Source of the DNA: Shinisaurus crocodilurus
Taxonomy: Eukaryota > Chordata > Lepidosauria > Squamata > Shinisauridae
Length of the DNA stretch: 64,000 nucleotides
NCBI GenBank assembly: GCA_021292165.1
Contig: CM037878.1
Span: 232,033,546-232,097,545 of the forward strand
Direction of reading: 5' to 3'
Shown here: positions 46,882 through 58,530 of the stretch, piece after piece
How the letters are laid out: each line of letters starts with the position of its first letter
Position numbering within the stretch: the stretch's first letter is position 1
Program-made: the position numbers and the translations under genes
Notes under the pieces: generated by a model
Database searches by the model: none
What the model was told of the DNA's origin: nothing
Seen by the model: only the letters and a program-made list of their open reading frames with translations

Positions 46882-47978
46882 GTGAGTCCCCCATACATGT
46901 AAGATTCAGGTAAATGAAAAAAGCAATGCACTCGTATAGTCATTCTGTAAAAGATAGGCAGGTTCTGTTGTTTTGTTTCACAGCAGATAACATCTTAACT
47001 ATATGTTTAGTTTTTATAATAAAGATGTCTTAGCAGAATGTGTTTTGAGGCTTGAAAGCAAGATTCTTTAATGCAGATACCCTGCTGAGTGATCAAAATT
47101 ATACAGTGATATTTCAAGACTTCTCATCTGTCCAAATCAACACAGTGGGTCTTCTTCCCACAAGATTCAGTTTCCTAATCTTCATAGTAATCTCTTGTCT
47201 TCCTAGAGGGCATTCGCTGATAATCCATGCCAAAGGTACAGAATGAGATTTGATTCTGTAGTATGAGCACCAATGGTGTCAAATCCACTATCATCTTGGC
47301 ATTACCTGCAACATTTCTGTTAAAATGGTGAAGTGAGTAGATTCTGTGCTGCTAAAGATAGAGCTTCAAAATGTAACATTTCTTTTCCCACTACTTCAGG
47401 GAAAGAATTTGTAACCATAGAAGCAGAAAATTTCTGGGCTTCTAAATTAGTAGTTCTGTCCTTCAGGCAGTTTCCCTTCAGGAAAAAAATAGAGAGAAAA
47501 AAAGATCATCACAGATGGGAAATCTGAGAAGTATTCACCAAGGCAGCATAGAGTGCTAGAAGGCAGATATTTTTGTAAGATGAATTCTGCTGTAGAGATG
47601 GAAGCAACGAATACTGAATTTTCATATGTTTACTTAAGCCATGCAGACCCTAAATATATCAGAATATCTATTACATAGATTCAAGAAATGTTATAACAGT
47701 GTGCCATACAACCATGGCTATCATGTATCATTTTGGCAACCTGCACTCAGTCCTGGATTTTAACCACACATATGTTATTATTTTCACCAAGACACACAAA
47801 ATATCTTCCTAAGATATTCTCCAAGTATTTGGGCATCACGTCCTGTGGTTAGACCACGTAAATTGGGAGACATGTGCTAGAGGTGACAGCAGAGGGCACT
47901 GAGCAGCTTACTCTCAGTTGCCCCTAAACATTGGCTCAGGACAATTTGGGCCTGGTGTGAAGGCAAATTTCATTAAGG

Positions 47979-48082
47979 GCACAATCCTGTGCATGTTTAG
48001 ACAGAAAAAAAAATCCTACGACTCCCAGCATTCCCCATCCAGACTTTTTTCTGTCTAAATATGCATAGGATTGCACCTTAAC
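47979..48082. mobile_element. foldback MITE with TTTAGACAG arms
   Basis: GGGCACAATCCTGTGCATGT and ATATGCATAGGATTGCACC are the inverted ends; TTTAGACAGAAAAAA pairs with TTTTTTCTGTCTAAA. The centre carries ACTCCCAGCATTCCCC. The segment nested at 55551-55695 is related. Confidence 0.75.
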
Positions 48083-48979
48083 TTAGCAGAGTTCGATCCC
48101 GTTACTCGTTCAAGGGATATTAGGCAGATTTGAAGGGCAATATGTAGAGGTCATTTGCTCACAGTCTATTGCAACACAAATCTTGAGAAGTCTGCTGGGA
48201 AGGAATTTTGCCCTATGAAAGGCAATAGGGAGAACCAACTTAAAGTGAACTGAACCAAAAGTCTCCCTTTGGTCACTTTTTCCCACACAAAGGGAAAAGA
48301 GAGGTTTTTTCTGCAAAGCAAAATAACAGTTATTATGATTACTAATTCCAATTTACATGCTAGAGGAGAAAAGCAGTGACCCACTACCATTTAAGCAGCA
48401 CACAATACCCACTAGAGACATGTGAAAATTGCTTCAGGGAGGAAACAGAAAAAGCGGAGAAAAGCTGGAGCAGCTAATTAAAAAGTTTCCAGCACCCAGG
48501 ACAAAACCAATTAATTAACCCGAGTATCCAGAATAACATCCATATTATCCTGAGAGTGAAGCCAGGATTATTAACTTAACATAAAGACCTGTATAGCTAG
48601 CTGACAAATGCCAGATGAGTAATGACACTTTGTTTTTACCTTTTTCAGTTTGGAATTTGGTTTGGCAGATGACAGGCAAGACTTTTGGCATTCTGACTGC
48701 TGGCAAACCACCACCTGCCACTCCCACTTTCTGTTCTTCTCTTTTATTCCTATTAACAGTCACTTGGAACCCTTCACCTCTGTTATAGATCAGAGTTTTA
48801 CAGTCTAAAAATTGAGCCAACCTTCTATGTACTACAGTATTGCATAAAGTCAGTGAGGTAGGAGTGAAAATAAGTTTCAAATTGCAGGATGTTTAAAACT
48901 AGAAGGTAGATTATTTATATGTAAAGCAAAAGCTGCAGTTGTGAAGGTTTTTTTCCAATAATTTCCTATAATGAGATTC

Positions 48980-49334
48980 CATTGTTCATTTATTTGCTTA
49001 TTGCACTTTTAAACTGCCCAATAACTCAAGTTCTCGAGATGGTGTACAATACATTGAAATATATTTACATAAAATACAGGCAGTAAAACAATGAATAAAA
49101 ACAGCACATAATGAAACAAAGATAACGCCAGCAGCAAAGAATAATAAAAATACTATAGTACACAAAACAAAAGTAAAACCGGCAGAGTAAAATAAAAGTA
49201 CTATGATCTAAAAGCAGAAAAAATAATTCTTAAATGCCAGGGAGAATAAAAGGGCCTGGCACCAAAAAGACCATAATGTAGGTGCTAAATGAGCTTCTCT
49301 GTGGAGGAAATTCCACAGACGGAATACAATAAAT
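48980..49334 (-). mobile_element. L2-type LINE, 3' part, left of DIRS insertion
   Basis: An antisense LINE tail (TTGCACTTTTAAACTGCCCA) is followed by A-rich 3' UTR and GGAGGAAATTCCACAGACGG, equivalent to the L2 C-terminal LWNSL coding seen in other copies. The copy continues at 51175 after the DIRS-type element. Confidence 0.7.
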
Positions 49335-49336
49335 GA

Positions 49337-51174
49337 AAACGGAAATTATTTACTCACTGTGAATTTCAGTTCTCCGCAAGTGGAGGAGGCCAGCAAGCTT
49401 GGGGTAAGCCCCGCCTCCGGGGCTGGGAAGGCAGACTTTGCTCTGAACTTCCCATAGGAGGCGGGGCCTCCCCCAGGAAGCTCTCCACTTGAGACTTCTA
49501 AATGAACCACTCACTTGCAGAAATCCTTGCTATCTTGGATAGAGGATCAGTCCGGTCCGTCGGCTGCAGACCTGTGGGAATAAGAGAGACTCCCTCCCAC
49601 GGGCCCAGAAACATGCCCAGGAGGAGGCTGGCCCAGAGAGGGTCTTGCTGGCCTCCTCCACTCGCAGAGAACTGAAATTCACAGTGAGTAAAGAATTTCC
49701 GTTTCTCCTACGAGTGTCGGAGACCAGCAAGCCTGGGGATGTAAAAAAGCAGTGCATCCCTGGGGTGGGCCTTACACCCACGGCTGGCCGCCTACTGGGC
49801 GAAATGACCTTCTGCAGCACGTGCTTTCCAAAGGCTCCCTCTGCCGAGGCCATGAGGTCAATTTTGTAGTGCCTGGTGAATGTATGAACGGGAGACCAGG
49901 TGACTGCTCTTGAAAGCTGCTGAAGTGGCCATTCCCCTGACTGAATGGGCCATGATGCCCTCAGGGGCCTGGAGGCCACTGGATGAGTATGCCATCACGA
50001 TGCCATTGCGTAGCCATCAGGACAGTGAGGCAACTGACTCTTTCCTAAGGAGGAGTCTCTGAAAGAGACAAATAGGGAGCTGTGTTGCTGGAGGGGCTTT
50101 GTTCTATCTAGATAGAACTTGACAGCTCGCATTGCATCAAGAGTGTGCCACTCCTTCTCTAAAGGAGAGGTGGGGTTAGGGCATAAGGAAGGAACCACCA
50201 GGTCTTGCGACCTGTGGAATGGGGAATTGACCTTTGGCATGAAGGATGGTCTGTGCGCAGGACCAGCTTGTCTTGTGAAAGACGCAGAGAACTTTGCTGC
50301 ATGACAGTGCGCCTAGCTCTGAAACCCTTCTGGCGGAGGTGATAGCTACCAGAAAGATTGTTTTCAGGGTCAGTACCTTGAGTGACACCGCCCCTAGTGG
50401 CTCAAATGGGTGTTTGGTTAAGGCCTTGAGAACCACATTGAGGCTCCAGGTGGGAAACCTGCGAACTGGGGGCGGGGGGCTAATCAGGGCAGCTGCCCTG
50501 AGGAATCTCTTGATGTGCAGGTGGGCTCCAAGGGGTGAACCCTTGGAGTCTCCTAGTACTGAACCAAGTGCCGCCACTTGGCGCCTGAGTGTGTTTGTGC
50601 TAAGGCCGGAGGAGAGTTCTTCTTGGAGGAACTCCAGAATGTCTGATGTGTCCTCCTCTAGTGGGTCCCTCCCCGTGGTCTGCGGCCAGCGGAGAAAGGC
50701 CCACCAGATGCGGTCATACGTCTTGTGTGTGGACGGCCTCCTGGAGGCCAGGAGTGTGCTGATTACCTTGTCAGAGTAACCGCGTTTGTTTATGAGGCCC
50801 TGTTCAGTTTCCAGGCGGTCAGCCTCAGGAACCCTGGATCCTGGTGGAAAATCGGGCCCTGGCTGAGTGGAAGCCTGAAGGGTCTCCCAACTGCCAGGTT
50901 CACCAAGTCGGGAAACCATGGCCGTCTTGGCCAGTGAGCAGCCACTAGGATGACTTGTGCTTCAGGATCTTTTCAAATGAAGTTTTCTTCTTTCTTCTCG
51001 TGCTTAGAGAAGCGCGAAATGTCTGCCTCCCTTTGCAAGGCAGGAAATGAAACTAGAGAGTTTCCTGGGGGAGGCCCCGCCTCCTCTGGGAAGCTCAGAT
51101 CAAAGTCTGCCTTCCCAGCCCCAGAGGCGGGGCTTACCCCAAGCTTGCTGACCTCCAACATTCGTAGAAGAAAG
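49337..51174 (-). mobile_element. DIRS-type retrotransposon, deletion derivative with recombinase only
   Basis: Inverted terminal repeats of about 100 bp lie near 49388-49494 and 51059-51160 (CCAGCAAGCTTGGGGTAAGC at the left, its complement at the right). The outer left end (about 49337-49400) is complementary to 49641-49700, and 49697-49740 carries the sequence of the right terminus. Such an internal complementary region joining copies of both ends is the signature of DIRS elements. Between them lies a minus-strand tyrosine recombinase gene. Gag and RT/RNase H are missing, so the 1.84 kb is a deletion derivative. It sits inside a minus-strand L2 (resuming at 51175). Confidence 0.82.
49855..50919 (-). 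pseudogene. DIRS/Ngaro-type tyrosine recombinase, frameshifted
   Basis: A 247-residue frame (50919-50176) contains GYSDKVISTLLASRRPSTHK with TYDRIWWAFLRW, the SAM-like N-terminal region, then LVAITSARRVSELGALS with the first catalytic arginine. After a frameshift near 50290 the protein goes on as PSLCPNPTSPLEKEWHTLDA and RAVKFYLDRTK (50240-49995), then in another shift GIMAHSVRGMATSAAF (about 49960-49915), the HxxR box. A further shift leads to VHTFTRHYKID, where the nucleophile tyrosine is at 49866-49868. All catalytic residues can be located, but at least three frame breaks make it inactive. Such recombinases integrate circular DNA copies of DIRS elements. Confidence 0.85.
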
Positions 51175-51960
51175 GCCTCTCTCTTGTAGCTACCCACTTC
51201 ACCTCATTTGCTGCGGGCAAATGATGGTCTTAGGGTCTGGGAAGGTAGATATGGGATGAGATGCTCCTTCAGGTCACCTGGCCCCAAGCTGTTTAGGGCT
51301 TTAAAGATTAAAACCAGCACTTTGAATTGGCCCAGAAATGGGCTGGCAACCAGTGCAGATGCCAAAGTACTGGCATAATATGATCACATCGGCCAGTCCC
51401 AGTCAGTAGTCTAGCTGCCCTATTTTGGACTAACTAAGGTTTCTGGACAGTTTTCAAAGGCAACCCCATTTATAACACATTGCAGTGATCCAAACGGATG
51501 TTACCAGAGCATAAATAACTGTCACAAGGCTATCTGTGTCTAGGCAGGGTTGTAGTTTGTATATCAGTCTAAGCTGATAAAAGATGCTCTGAGCCACTGA
51601 GGCCACCTGTGCATTCAGTGACAATGATGGATCTAAGAGCACCTCCAAACTACAAACCTGCTCCTTTAGGGGGAATGCAATCCCCTCCAGAATTCCACTT
51701 AATTGGGCAGATGAATCACCCACAACGAGTATCTCTGGCCTGCCTGGATTCAGTCTCAGTTTATTGGCCCTCTTCCAGTCCATTACCCTCCCAAGCACTG
51801 GTTCAGAACATCATCTGGCTCACCTGCATCAGATGGAAAGGAGAAGTAAAACTGGGTGTCATCTGCATGTTGGTAACAGCTCAGCCGACATCCTTAGATA
51901 ACCTCTCCCAGGAGTTTCATGTAGATGTTGAAAAGCATGGGGGATAAAATAGAGCAATAA
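51175..51960 (-). mobile_element. L2-type LINE, right of DIRS insertion
   Basis: The minus strand at 51454-51798 reads KRANKLRLNPGRPEILVVGD, then FPLKEQVCSLEVLLDPSLSL and AQVASVAQSIFYQLRLIYKL, the region after the YADD box in L2 reverse transcriptase. The part at 51240-51400 is the downstream coding. Together with 48980-49334 this is one L2 split by the DIRS-type element. Confidence 0.82.
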
Positions 51961-52074
51961 ACCCCCACCACTATCTTCTAGAATTGGCCAATCAAGTAGA
52001 ACTGGAACCACTGCAATACAGTGTTCACACATCACAAATCAGACAGTCTATTCAGAAGGATACTGTGATTAGTG

Positions 52075-52700
52075 GTGAAATTCGTACCTTTGGGGGGGGC
52101 GTCTCGCCTCGGCGAGCAGGGCCCCCCGATGCTCCAATTCTCCGCGGCGTGGAGGGGCTTTCCGCCCGCTCTCCGCGCTCGCTCGGGCAGCCGCACTGTC
52201 CACACGGGCTCCTGTCGTGTCATTTCCGGTTGGCTGGAAGTGACGCGACGGGCCCTGCACCGACGCAACTGAACCCTGCTCCGCGGTTTTGGCATAGAAA
52301 CCAGGGCAACAGGGCTTAAAATGGCCATCGCAGCCATTTTAAAGACTTCCAAGTACAATTATAGTGGTGTAATCAAACCTGGGGGGGGGGCGCCTCGCCC
52401 CCACCTCGATTCTCCGCGGCAGTGGGGCCCCCGCCTCGATCTTCTGAGTGGCGCAAAGCAGTTTTCCGCGCCACTCGAGCTGCCCTCTCCGGTCCCATCG
52501 CATCACTTCCGGCACCGGAAATGACGCGACGGGACCCTGCGCAGACGCAGTACGTTGCATGGGGGTCCAGCGCGCTTGCGCAGGTTCCTGTCGCGTTATT
52601 TCCGGTGCCAGAAGTGACACGACGGGACCGGAATGGGCGGCGTGGGCAGCTCGCCACAGAGAGGCGAGCCGCCTATGGAGCAAGGTAGGCTCGGCCGAGC
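52075..52700. mobile_element. GC-rich foldback element, unclassified
   Basis: CpG-rich sequence starts TACCTTTGGGGGGGGCGTCTC and ends near GAGCCGCCTATGGAGCAAGG. A central palindrome TTAAAATGGCCATCGCAGCC / ATTTTAA lies at 52316-52342. CGACGGGACC-type and TTTCCGG-type words recur on both strands. It shares ACCAGGGCAAC and the CTTACCTTGGGGGG / GGCGAGC end type with 61827-62210. It covers several long shadow frames, none with a motif. Confidence 0.55.
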
Positions 52701-52967
52701 CTTGTGCGGGTGTGAACGGGCCGATTTCGGTCCGCTATGCCACTCGAGGCTCGATGATACATCGCTACAAATGAATAAGATTGCACTGAAAGTCAAGGAT
52801 ATGGTAATCTGGTGTGGGCTGTGCTGGGCAAATATACTTTGCACATGCTCAGAATTGCTCTCTTCATTATTTATAGACCGCTTGATTATATCTAAAAAGA
52901 CATCTCACAGCAGTTTACAGTCTGAATTTGCTTTTTTCCTCCTACCTTCCAATCCCCTTTCATTTTG

Positions 52968-53092
52968 TGTCATGTTTTTAGATTGTAAGCCAGCGGGCAG
53001 GGACTGTCTTAAGAAATATATTTGTAAGCCGCCTTGGGAGCCTTTTTGGCTAAAGGGCAGGATAAAAACGCTATAAATAAATAAATACAATA
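52968..53092 (+). mobile_element. L2-type LINE 3' end
   Basis: TTTTAGATTGTAAGCCAGCG, GCAGGGACTGTCTTAAG, TTGTAAGCCGCCTTGGGAGC and a short ATAAATAAATA tail match the 45410 and 63000 ends. Confidence 0.72.
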
Positions 53093-55322
53093 ATATACAA
53101 AAGTATTGTGAGGGTATTAAAATATGTCAATGTCAGATAATAATAACAGTCTGTTTCAAAGCAATGCAATTGTTTGCCAATTGCCAGATGCATTTCAACT
53201 ATAAAGTCTTCTTCAGTGGCTGATTATCAGACCAGTTCACAAAACATCCTCTTCCTGCCTCAGCATGGATCCAGAATACCCAATATCAGGCTTATACGTA
53301 TACTTAAAGTGGATACTGTAACAGGCTCCTTTGTTCAGACGTACTAAATGAGGATTATATATTCAGATATTGAAATTTCAAGAATCACTCCAATTGCGTC
53401 CAACTTCAAGGAAATAATTTGTACTAACAGTTACCATGTCTCATTGGCTTGTTCACTCTGCATTAACTTTGCAGCAGCCACACCTGGAGCCAATCTTGTA
53501 CTGGGATCTGAGTAGCAAATATTCAGTGCCATCTGCTGCTACTTCTGTTGGTCTAGGTGGTCATATTATATGTCTAGGCTTTGCACCATTGATGTTCTAT
53601 TGTACACTGTATCTGTGTGTAATATACATATTTGTTACCAAACTTAAGATATGCATCGGTCATAAACTATGACCGCAATCCAGCATATCCAAGAAGGTTT
53701 CTTGAATTAGGCTAGGGAGGAGGGGAAGAGCCTGCACAAATGAAGATCAATCCCTCCTATAGGTAACAAATGACCAAGTCATAACTTAATATAGTGTGAT
53801 CTAACCACTAGTTGTCTATACTGTCCTGTCAGATGGTAAGAAAAACCTTACCATCCCTCTGCTGGCCTGGATTTTTGCTCAGGTCTACCACTTGGCAGGG
53901 CAATACAAAAAAAAAGCTTTCCAAACGATTACATGGTAAATTAGCACTTGGTTAACACTTATCTGTTAAGTGATGAGGAGAATCTTGCCACACGTTTGCA
54001 TCTGATCAGCAATCTAGGGGAAGTCTAATATTCTTCTCAACAGTTGGTAGGACAGTGCAGAGGACCATACCATGGTAACTTACTACTTGGGTAAAAATCA
54101 TTCCTATTTACCCAAAATCTCAGGTACGCATGAGACTCTGGATTGTGAGCAGTAAATCCAGCTGCAGCAGTCTATAAGTCTTCATAGCCAAAAAGTTGGC
54201 TTGACAACAAATGTGACACACAGAATTACTAACAAAGTCAGCCTCATGCTTCTTTCATTTACATAGGCCAAAATTAAAATCAGACACATTCATATCTACC
54301 ATGCTTCAGTGTTCACTTAATTAGGAAACAGCATTGAAAACATGTGGCTGCCATTGTCTCAGTAAAACATAAATTATAACTTGTCTTAGATAATATATAA
54401 TAGTTACTGAGAGCTACATATGATTAGTTCATTTGATTATAAAGACCACCAAAAGTGCTGAATAATTTGAAATAGTGGATGAATTTGAAAACTGTTTTGT
54501 TTTGATGGTAGTTCATGAACAAGAAAAAACGGTTTAAACACCCGAAGTTATTTTTTAAAAATAAAAAAGAAAGATCTGTTTTATTTATTATTTATTTATT
54601 TTTCTCATCTTTAGGTACAATCATTGGCAATTTAATGGGTATTGTGTTATAATTTTTAATTACCCTTATTATTGTCTTAATAAATATGCCACTGAGAAAT
54701 GTTTAAGATATTAGACAAAACATGGAAATTAACTTCTGTTTCTTAAAGTTATTTGTTTATAGAAAGATAACACATGAATAAATAAAACATTTTGGAATTT
54801 CACCACAAGCTAAAATTGTGAAATTGGTTTTTCATAACTGCATCTGGTGATTTCAGCAAGACTGTTTATGAGTAACTGACATCAGCTTTGGGGCATCTAG
54901 AATCTTACAGGTAGACTACTGAACTTTGTCTAGTGGTGTCAACTGTTTAAAAGCCTATATGGAATAATTAACAAAAGCTCAACAAAGGGGAAAGGCCCAA
55001 ATTATCATTATGGTGTTTGGCCATACAAAACTAATCCCCAGCCCACCCCCTTGAAAATGGGCTTTCCTGTCACACACTCCCTTTCCACAGCAGAAGGGGG
55101 AAAAGCTGCATTGCCTTGTCCTCTGCTTTGTTTTGTTCTCTGGTTGCTGATTTAGGTAACAAACAAAGTACTGGGTTGTAAAGGAGTGCTGCTCCAGGGA
55201 AGGAAGAAAAATCTGGATTTATTTGGAAGAGAGGGAAAGACTATCTCATTCTCTATGTTTTCTGGTTTGGAAAACAGATTCTTGTTGGGCTGTGCTGGGG
55301 CTTGCCAGTGAAGTGGAGGTTA

Positions 55323-56303
55323 CCATATTTTTCGCTCCATAAGATGCACTTCGGTTTTAGAGGAAGAAAACAAGAAAAAAAATATTCTGAACCAAATGGT
55401 GAAATGACAACAAAACCCTGCCACTGTCACAGAACCGAGCGGGGAGGGCTTTCCCGACCCTACGCTTTCTCCACTGTTGGTGGTGGTGGTGCTGCTGCTG
55501 CAGGCAGCTGGGTCGGAGTAGCTGAAAGCTGAAAGCAAACATCAACAGCTCAGGGCACAATCCTAAACACGTTGAGGCAGAAAAAAGCCCCGGGGTTTTT
55601 TTCTGCCTTAACGTGCGTAGGATTGTGCATAGCTGGCTGGGGAATGCTGGGAGTTGTAGGACTTCCCCCCCCTCCAAACACGCGTAAGATTGAATCCTAA
55701 AACCATTTAAAACCAAAACACAGAAACAGCATGGTAAATAATTAAAACATTGGAGCCCCAGCTAGCTTAAAATACCTTTCCCTCCCTCCCTGGTTGCTGG
55801 AAACAACTGCTTTCAGGGTACGTCGCACGAAGGAGGTGTTTGCAGGTGCATCCTTCCCAGAGGGAGGGAAGGAGGTGTTTGCAGGTGCATCCTTCCTGGA
55901 GGGAGGGAAGGTGAAGGAGGTGTTTGCAGGTGCCTCCTTCCCGCCGCGCAGCTAAGCCCCGGCCAAGCCGCGGTCCTGCCAAACAGCCTCTTCCCGGCTC
56001 CCCCACGCCTACCCTGAGCTGCTGCCGAATCACTTGTTCGGCGGGGGAATCAGCTGTTCAGCGGGGAAATCAGCTGTTAAGCGGCCACATAGGGGGAATC
56101 AGCTGAGAGGCAGGGGCTTGCTCCGCTCCGCCCAGAAGCCCTCCGCTGTTCCGCCAGACCGGTTGGAGGCGCGCAGAGGGAGGTATGTAAAAAAATAAAA
56201 AAATATTTATTTACTTTTACAATATTTGCTGCATAAGATGCACAGACATTTCCCCCTATTTTTGGGGGCGGGAAAAGTGCGTCTTATGGAGCGAAAAATA
56301 CGG
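55323..56303. mobile_element. TA-flanked DNA element, second copy
   Basis: Ends CCATATTTTTCGCTCCATAA and GGAGCGAAAAATACGG with TA at 55321-55322 and 56304-56305. The right 200 bp match the element at 31735-33347; the middle is different. The interior holds a nested MITE-like segment (55551-55695, CAATCCTAAACACG / CGTGCGTAGGATTG) and a short minisatellite (three units containing GGAGGTGTTTGCAGGTGC at 55829-55940). No transposase is present. Confidence 0.8.
55829..55940. repeat. minisatellite, three units
   Basis: Units beginning AAGGAGGTGTTTGCAGGTGC with spacing of roughly 40-46 bp, followed by TCCTTCC and GAGGGAGGGAA spacers; the third unit is shortened. Confidence 0.85.
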
Positions 56304-56656
56304 TATGTTTAATTTTCAGAAAGAGGCCTCTAAGGAACTCAGGCTTATGGGGAACAACACCATCTACACTAGTAGCATTTCTGTGGCGGGGGCATTCTGC
56401 CACTTGCTAGATGGAAAGGGAAAGGTACTCTGCATGGCACTTTTATGTATTCTTGCTGGCTGGTAAAAATAATGTTGGCTACTAAGCCTGGATGTGATTT
56501 GCAAACACCTGTAGTGAAGTAAAATGGAAAAGGCAGTGGAACAAATGGGGATGAAATATTTTGTGAAAAATAAAAAAAGAAGACAGGGAAAGGGGATTTG
56601 GGTTTAAAAGGGATGTATAAAAGAAAACAAATTTACTGCAACTCAGCCATTGGGGA

Positions 56657-56846
56657 GGGGCTGTGCCTCAGTGGTAGAGCACCTGCTTAGCATGCAGAAG
56701 GTCCTAGGTTCAATCCCCATATCTCCAGGTAGGGCTGGAATATTCCTGCCTGAAACCCTAGAGAACTGCTATCAGTCCATGTCAACAATACTGAACTAGA
56801 TGGACAAATGGTCTTACTCAGTATAAGGCAGCTTCCTATGTTCCTG
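56657..56846 (+). mobile_element. full-length tRNA-derived SINE
   Basis: GGCTGTGCCTCAGTGGTAGA (A box), GCATGCAGAAGG and GGTTCAATCCCC (B box) form a tRNA-like head. The body TCTCCAGGTAGGGCTGGA, CCTGAAACCCTAGAGAAC, ACTGAACTAGATGGAC ends GGCAGCTTCCTATGTTCCT. There is no A-rich tail. Confidence 0.88.
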
Positions 56847-58298
56847 TGAGAAAATAACGCGTACTGAAGTAAGAGAGGTGAAGGAACAAGATGACAAGGG
56901 AAATAACTGTATAGAAAAATCAGGAGGTAACCAGCTCTTACACATAGCAGCACACACAGAAGGAGAAGATACTCACTTCCTGCCCTTTTCAGCAACTCAT
57001 CCATTAGCTGCTAGAACCAGTTTTCAGGTTACTGGTGGCAGGTTTGAGCTTAAATTTGGTGACCTAAACAAGCAGCTGTCTTAATTCATGCTCTATGAAT
57101 TTTCGCTGTCTTTGCACCCCTCTTTATACTCCAAGCAATACAATACATGTTTGTGGGTGGATATTAATATTTTTCACTGCCTTGACCCAAATGTTGTAAG
57201 ACAGGAAGGCTTCACAATTCAATTAAGTTATCAGTCAAACCCAAATATTAATATGTAAGGAAGAAGCTAAATAATCCTCATCTTTTATTATTGCATCATA
57301 TACCATGAATACAATAGTTTGCAGCGACATATAACAAACTATTCAGAGGAGTTAAAAGTGTGTTTTTGTAGTAAACACTAGGTTCATAAAGTCTCTATGA
57401 CCATAAAACATTTAATTAATGAAACTCAAATGTGTATAAAAACAATTTGTCCTGATTTACAGACTCCCTTCATTTGGAAGCAGCTGCTTAATGTTCTTCT
57501 TAAAACACAGCTTGATTCCTTCAGTATTAACAAGCTATTATTGTGAGTTATATCCCTCTTTCAGTGCATAAATTCCCTTAAAGTGTATCTAGAGAAGTTT
57601 ATAAAATGCAAGCTTAACATTGTTGTAACATATGTTGCAAGGTTTTTTACAATGGCAGTTTTGATGAAACACGTTTATGCCTTGATCTCATAAATTTGGT
57701 TTCAGTTTCTTGTTTAGCCTATTGTGTGTTTTTTCCTGTCACGAGAACTTGATCCCCCATTGAAGAAGTTAATGAGCAGTGTAAAGAGAGTTTAGTAAAG
57801 GTAATTGATATTGGGAAGATGGTTTAGGTCTTTAACCTTGCACTCACTTACTCTAGATATTGCCCAAACCAATAGAACTCTAATTCTGGAAAATCTTTGA
57901 GCTTAGTAAGCTGTCAAGAGAGTGAAGAAAATCCTACTTGTCGAATCTTGACTTTCAGGCTAGAATTGTGTCTACACAAATAGACTGAATGTGCCACTTA
58001 TATAATTCTATTTGGCACTTTGCTTGTCCACTGCAGAAACACCTTTTTATTATTTTTCAAAACAAAGCTGCATATTTGTGCAAACATATCTGTACCTTGC
58101 TTTCAGTGCTTGCTAATAATAGAGGGAGAAAAGTGCTTGTGGCCCCAGTGCAGTCAATTTGGCACAGTTTTGTTTTACAATGCAGGGTGGAAGGGCTGTA
58201 TTACACAACTGAATTCTCTGTAGATGGCAGCTTGGAGGAAAGGAGATAAAAATTATTTCATCTGATGGTAGAAATGTTTTTTTAAAATATTGTTTCAG

Positions 58299-58530
58299 GT
58301 TGACCGCCAATCCCAATTTATTCAAGGTTATCGAGTCATATATCGCCAGACATCAGGACTACCCTCCCCTTCTGCATGGCAGACCCTAGAGGTCAAAGTT
58401 CCCATAGAGCGCAGTGCTGTCCTAGTCAACTTGAAAAAAGGTGTTACTTATGAAATTAAAGTTCGACCATATTTCAATGAGTTTCAAGGGATGGACAGTG
58501 AATCAAAATCTGCCCGTACCACTGAAGAAG
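58299..58530 (+). CDS. ROBO2: ROBO2 exon, second half of FN3-2
   Basis: The 232-bp exon begins GTTGACCGCCAATCCC after TTGTTTCAG in phase 0 and ends GAAGAAG/GTAAGC with one base of the next codon. It encodes VDRQSQFIQGYRVIYRQTSG, then LPSPSAWQTLEVKVPIERSA, VLVNLKKGVTYEIKVRPYFN and EFQGMDSESKSARTTEE. YEIKVRPYF is the F-strand tyrosine corner of FN3-2. The loop TSGLPSPSAWQTLEVKV differs most from mammalian ROBO2 as I recall it. The FN3-3 exon must follow beyond 64000. Confidence 0.96.

Larger units (their letters stand above)
46657..58298 (+). other. ROBO2 intron within FN3-2 (11.6 kb)
   Basis: Donor GTAAGA, acceptor TATTGTTTCAG. Repeats are listed separately. I recognise nothing in 46885-47975, 48085-48975, 53095-55320, 56310-56655 or 56850-58298; short frames there lack any motif. 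Confidence 0.8.
9224..58530 (+). other. ROBO2: ROBO2 gene, internal portion (8 coding exons, 7 complete introns)
   Basis: The eight exons join into one uninterrupted reading frame of 1272 bases. ROBO2 is a single-pass membrane receptor for secreted SLIT proteins; its ectodomain has five Ig and three FN3 domains and it mediates axon repulsion, with roles in kidney development. The window holds Ig4, Ig5, FN3-1 and FN3-2. The residues fit ROBO2 rather than ROBO1: for example [18 protein letters not shown] in Ig4 and MVRAINSQGLSDPS in FN3-1, where ROBO1 as I recall it differs at many positions. Complete introns are about 2.7, 7.8, 13.5, 2.0, 1.1, 9.4 and 11.6 kb. Each FN3 domain is split by one intron, and each Ig domain by one. 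The preceding exon (Ig3) ends with one base of a split Ala codon and lies outside; the next exon (FN3-3) is also outside. Introns are loaded with transposons but none touches an exon or its splice sites. Confidence 0.96.

Noticed and set aside
50176..50919. Host gene encoding a 247-residue protein
   Set aside because: Motifs are those of a retrotransposon tyrosine recombinase, the frame is broken downstream, and inverted terminal repeats surround it.
49337..51174. Crypton (YR-only DNA transposon)
   Set aside because: Cryptons lack inverted terminal repeats and an internal complementary region, both seen here; DIRS fits better.
56657..56730. tRNA gene
   Set aside because: A and B boxes are present but no complete cloverleaf or acceptor stem is visible, and the sequence continues into a SINE body shared with 22346-22474.
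9224..58530. ROBO1 or ROBO3 instead of ROBO2
   Set aside because: Residues such as [28 protein letters not shown] and DRPPPIILQGP agree with ROBO2 as I remember it and differ from ROBO1 in many places.
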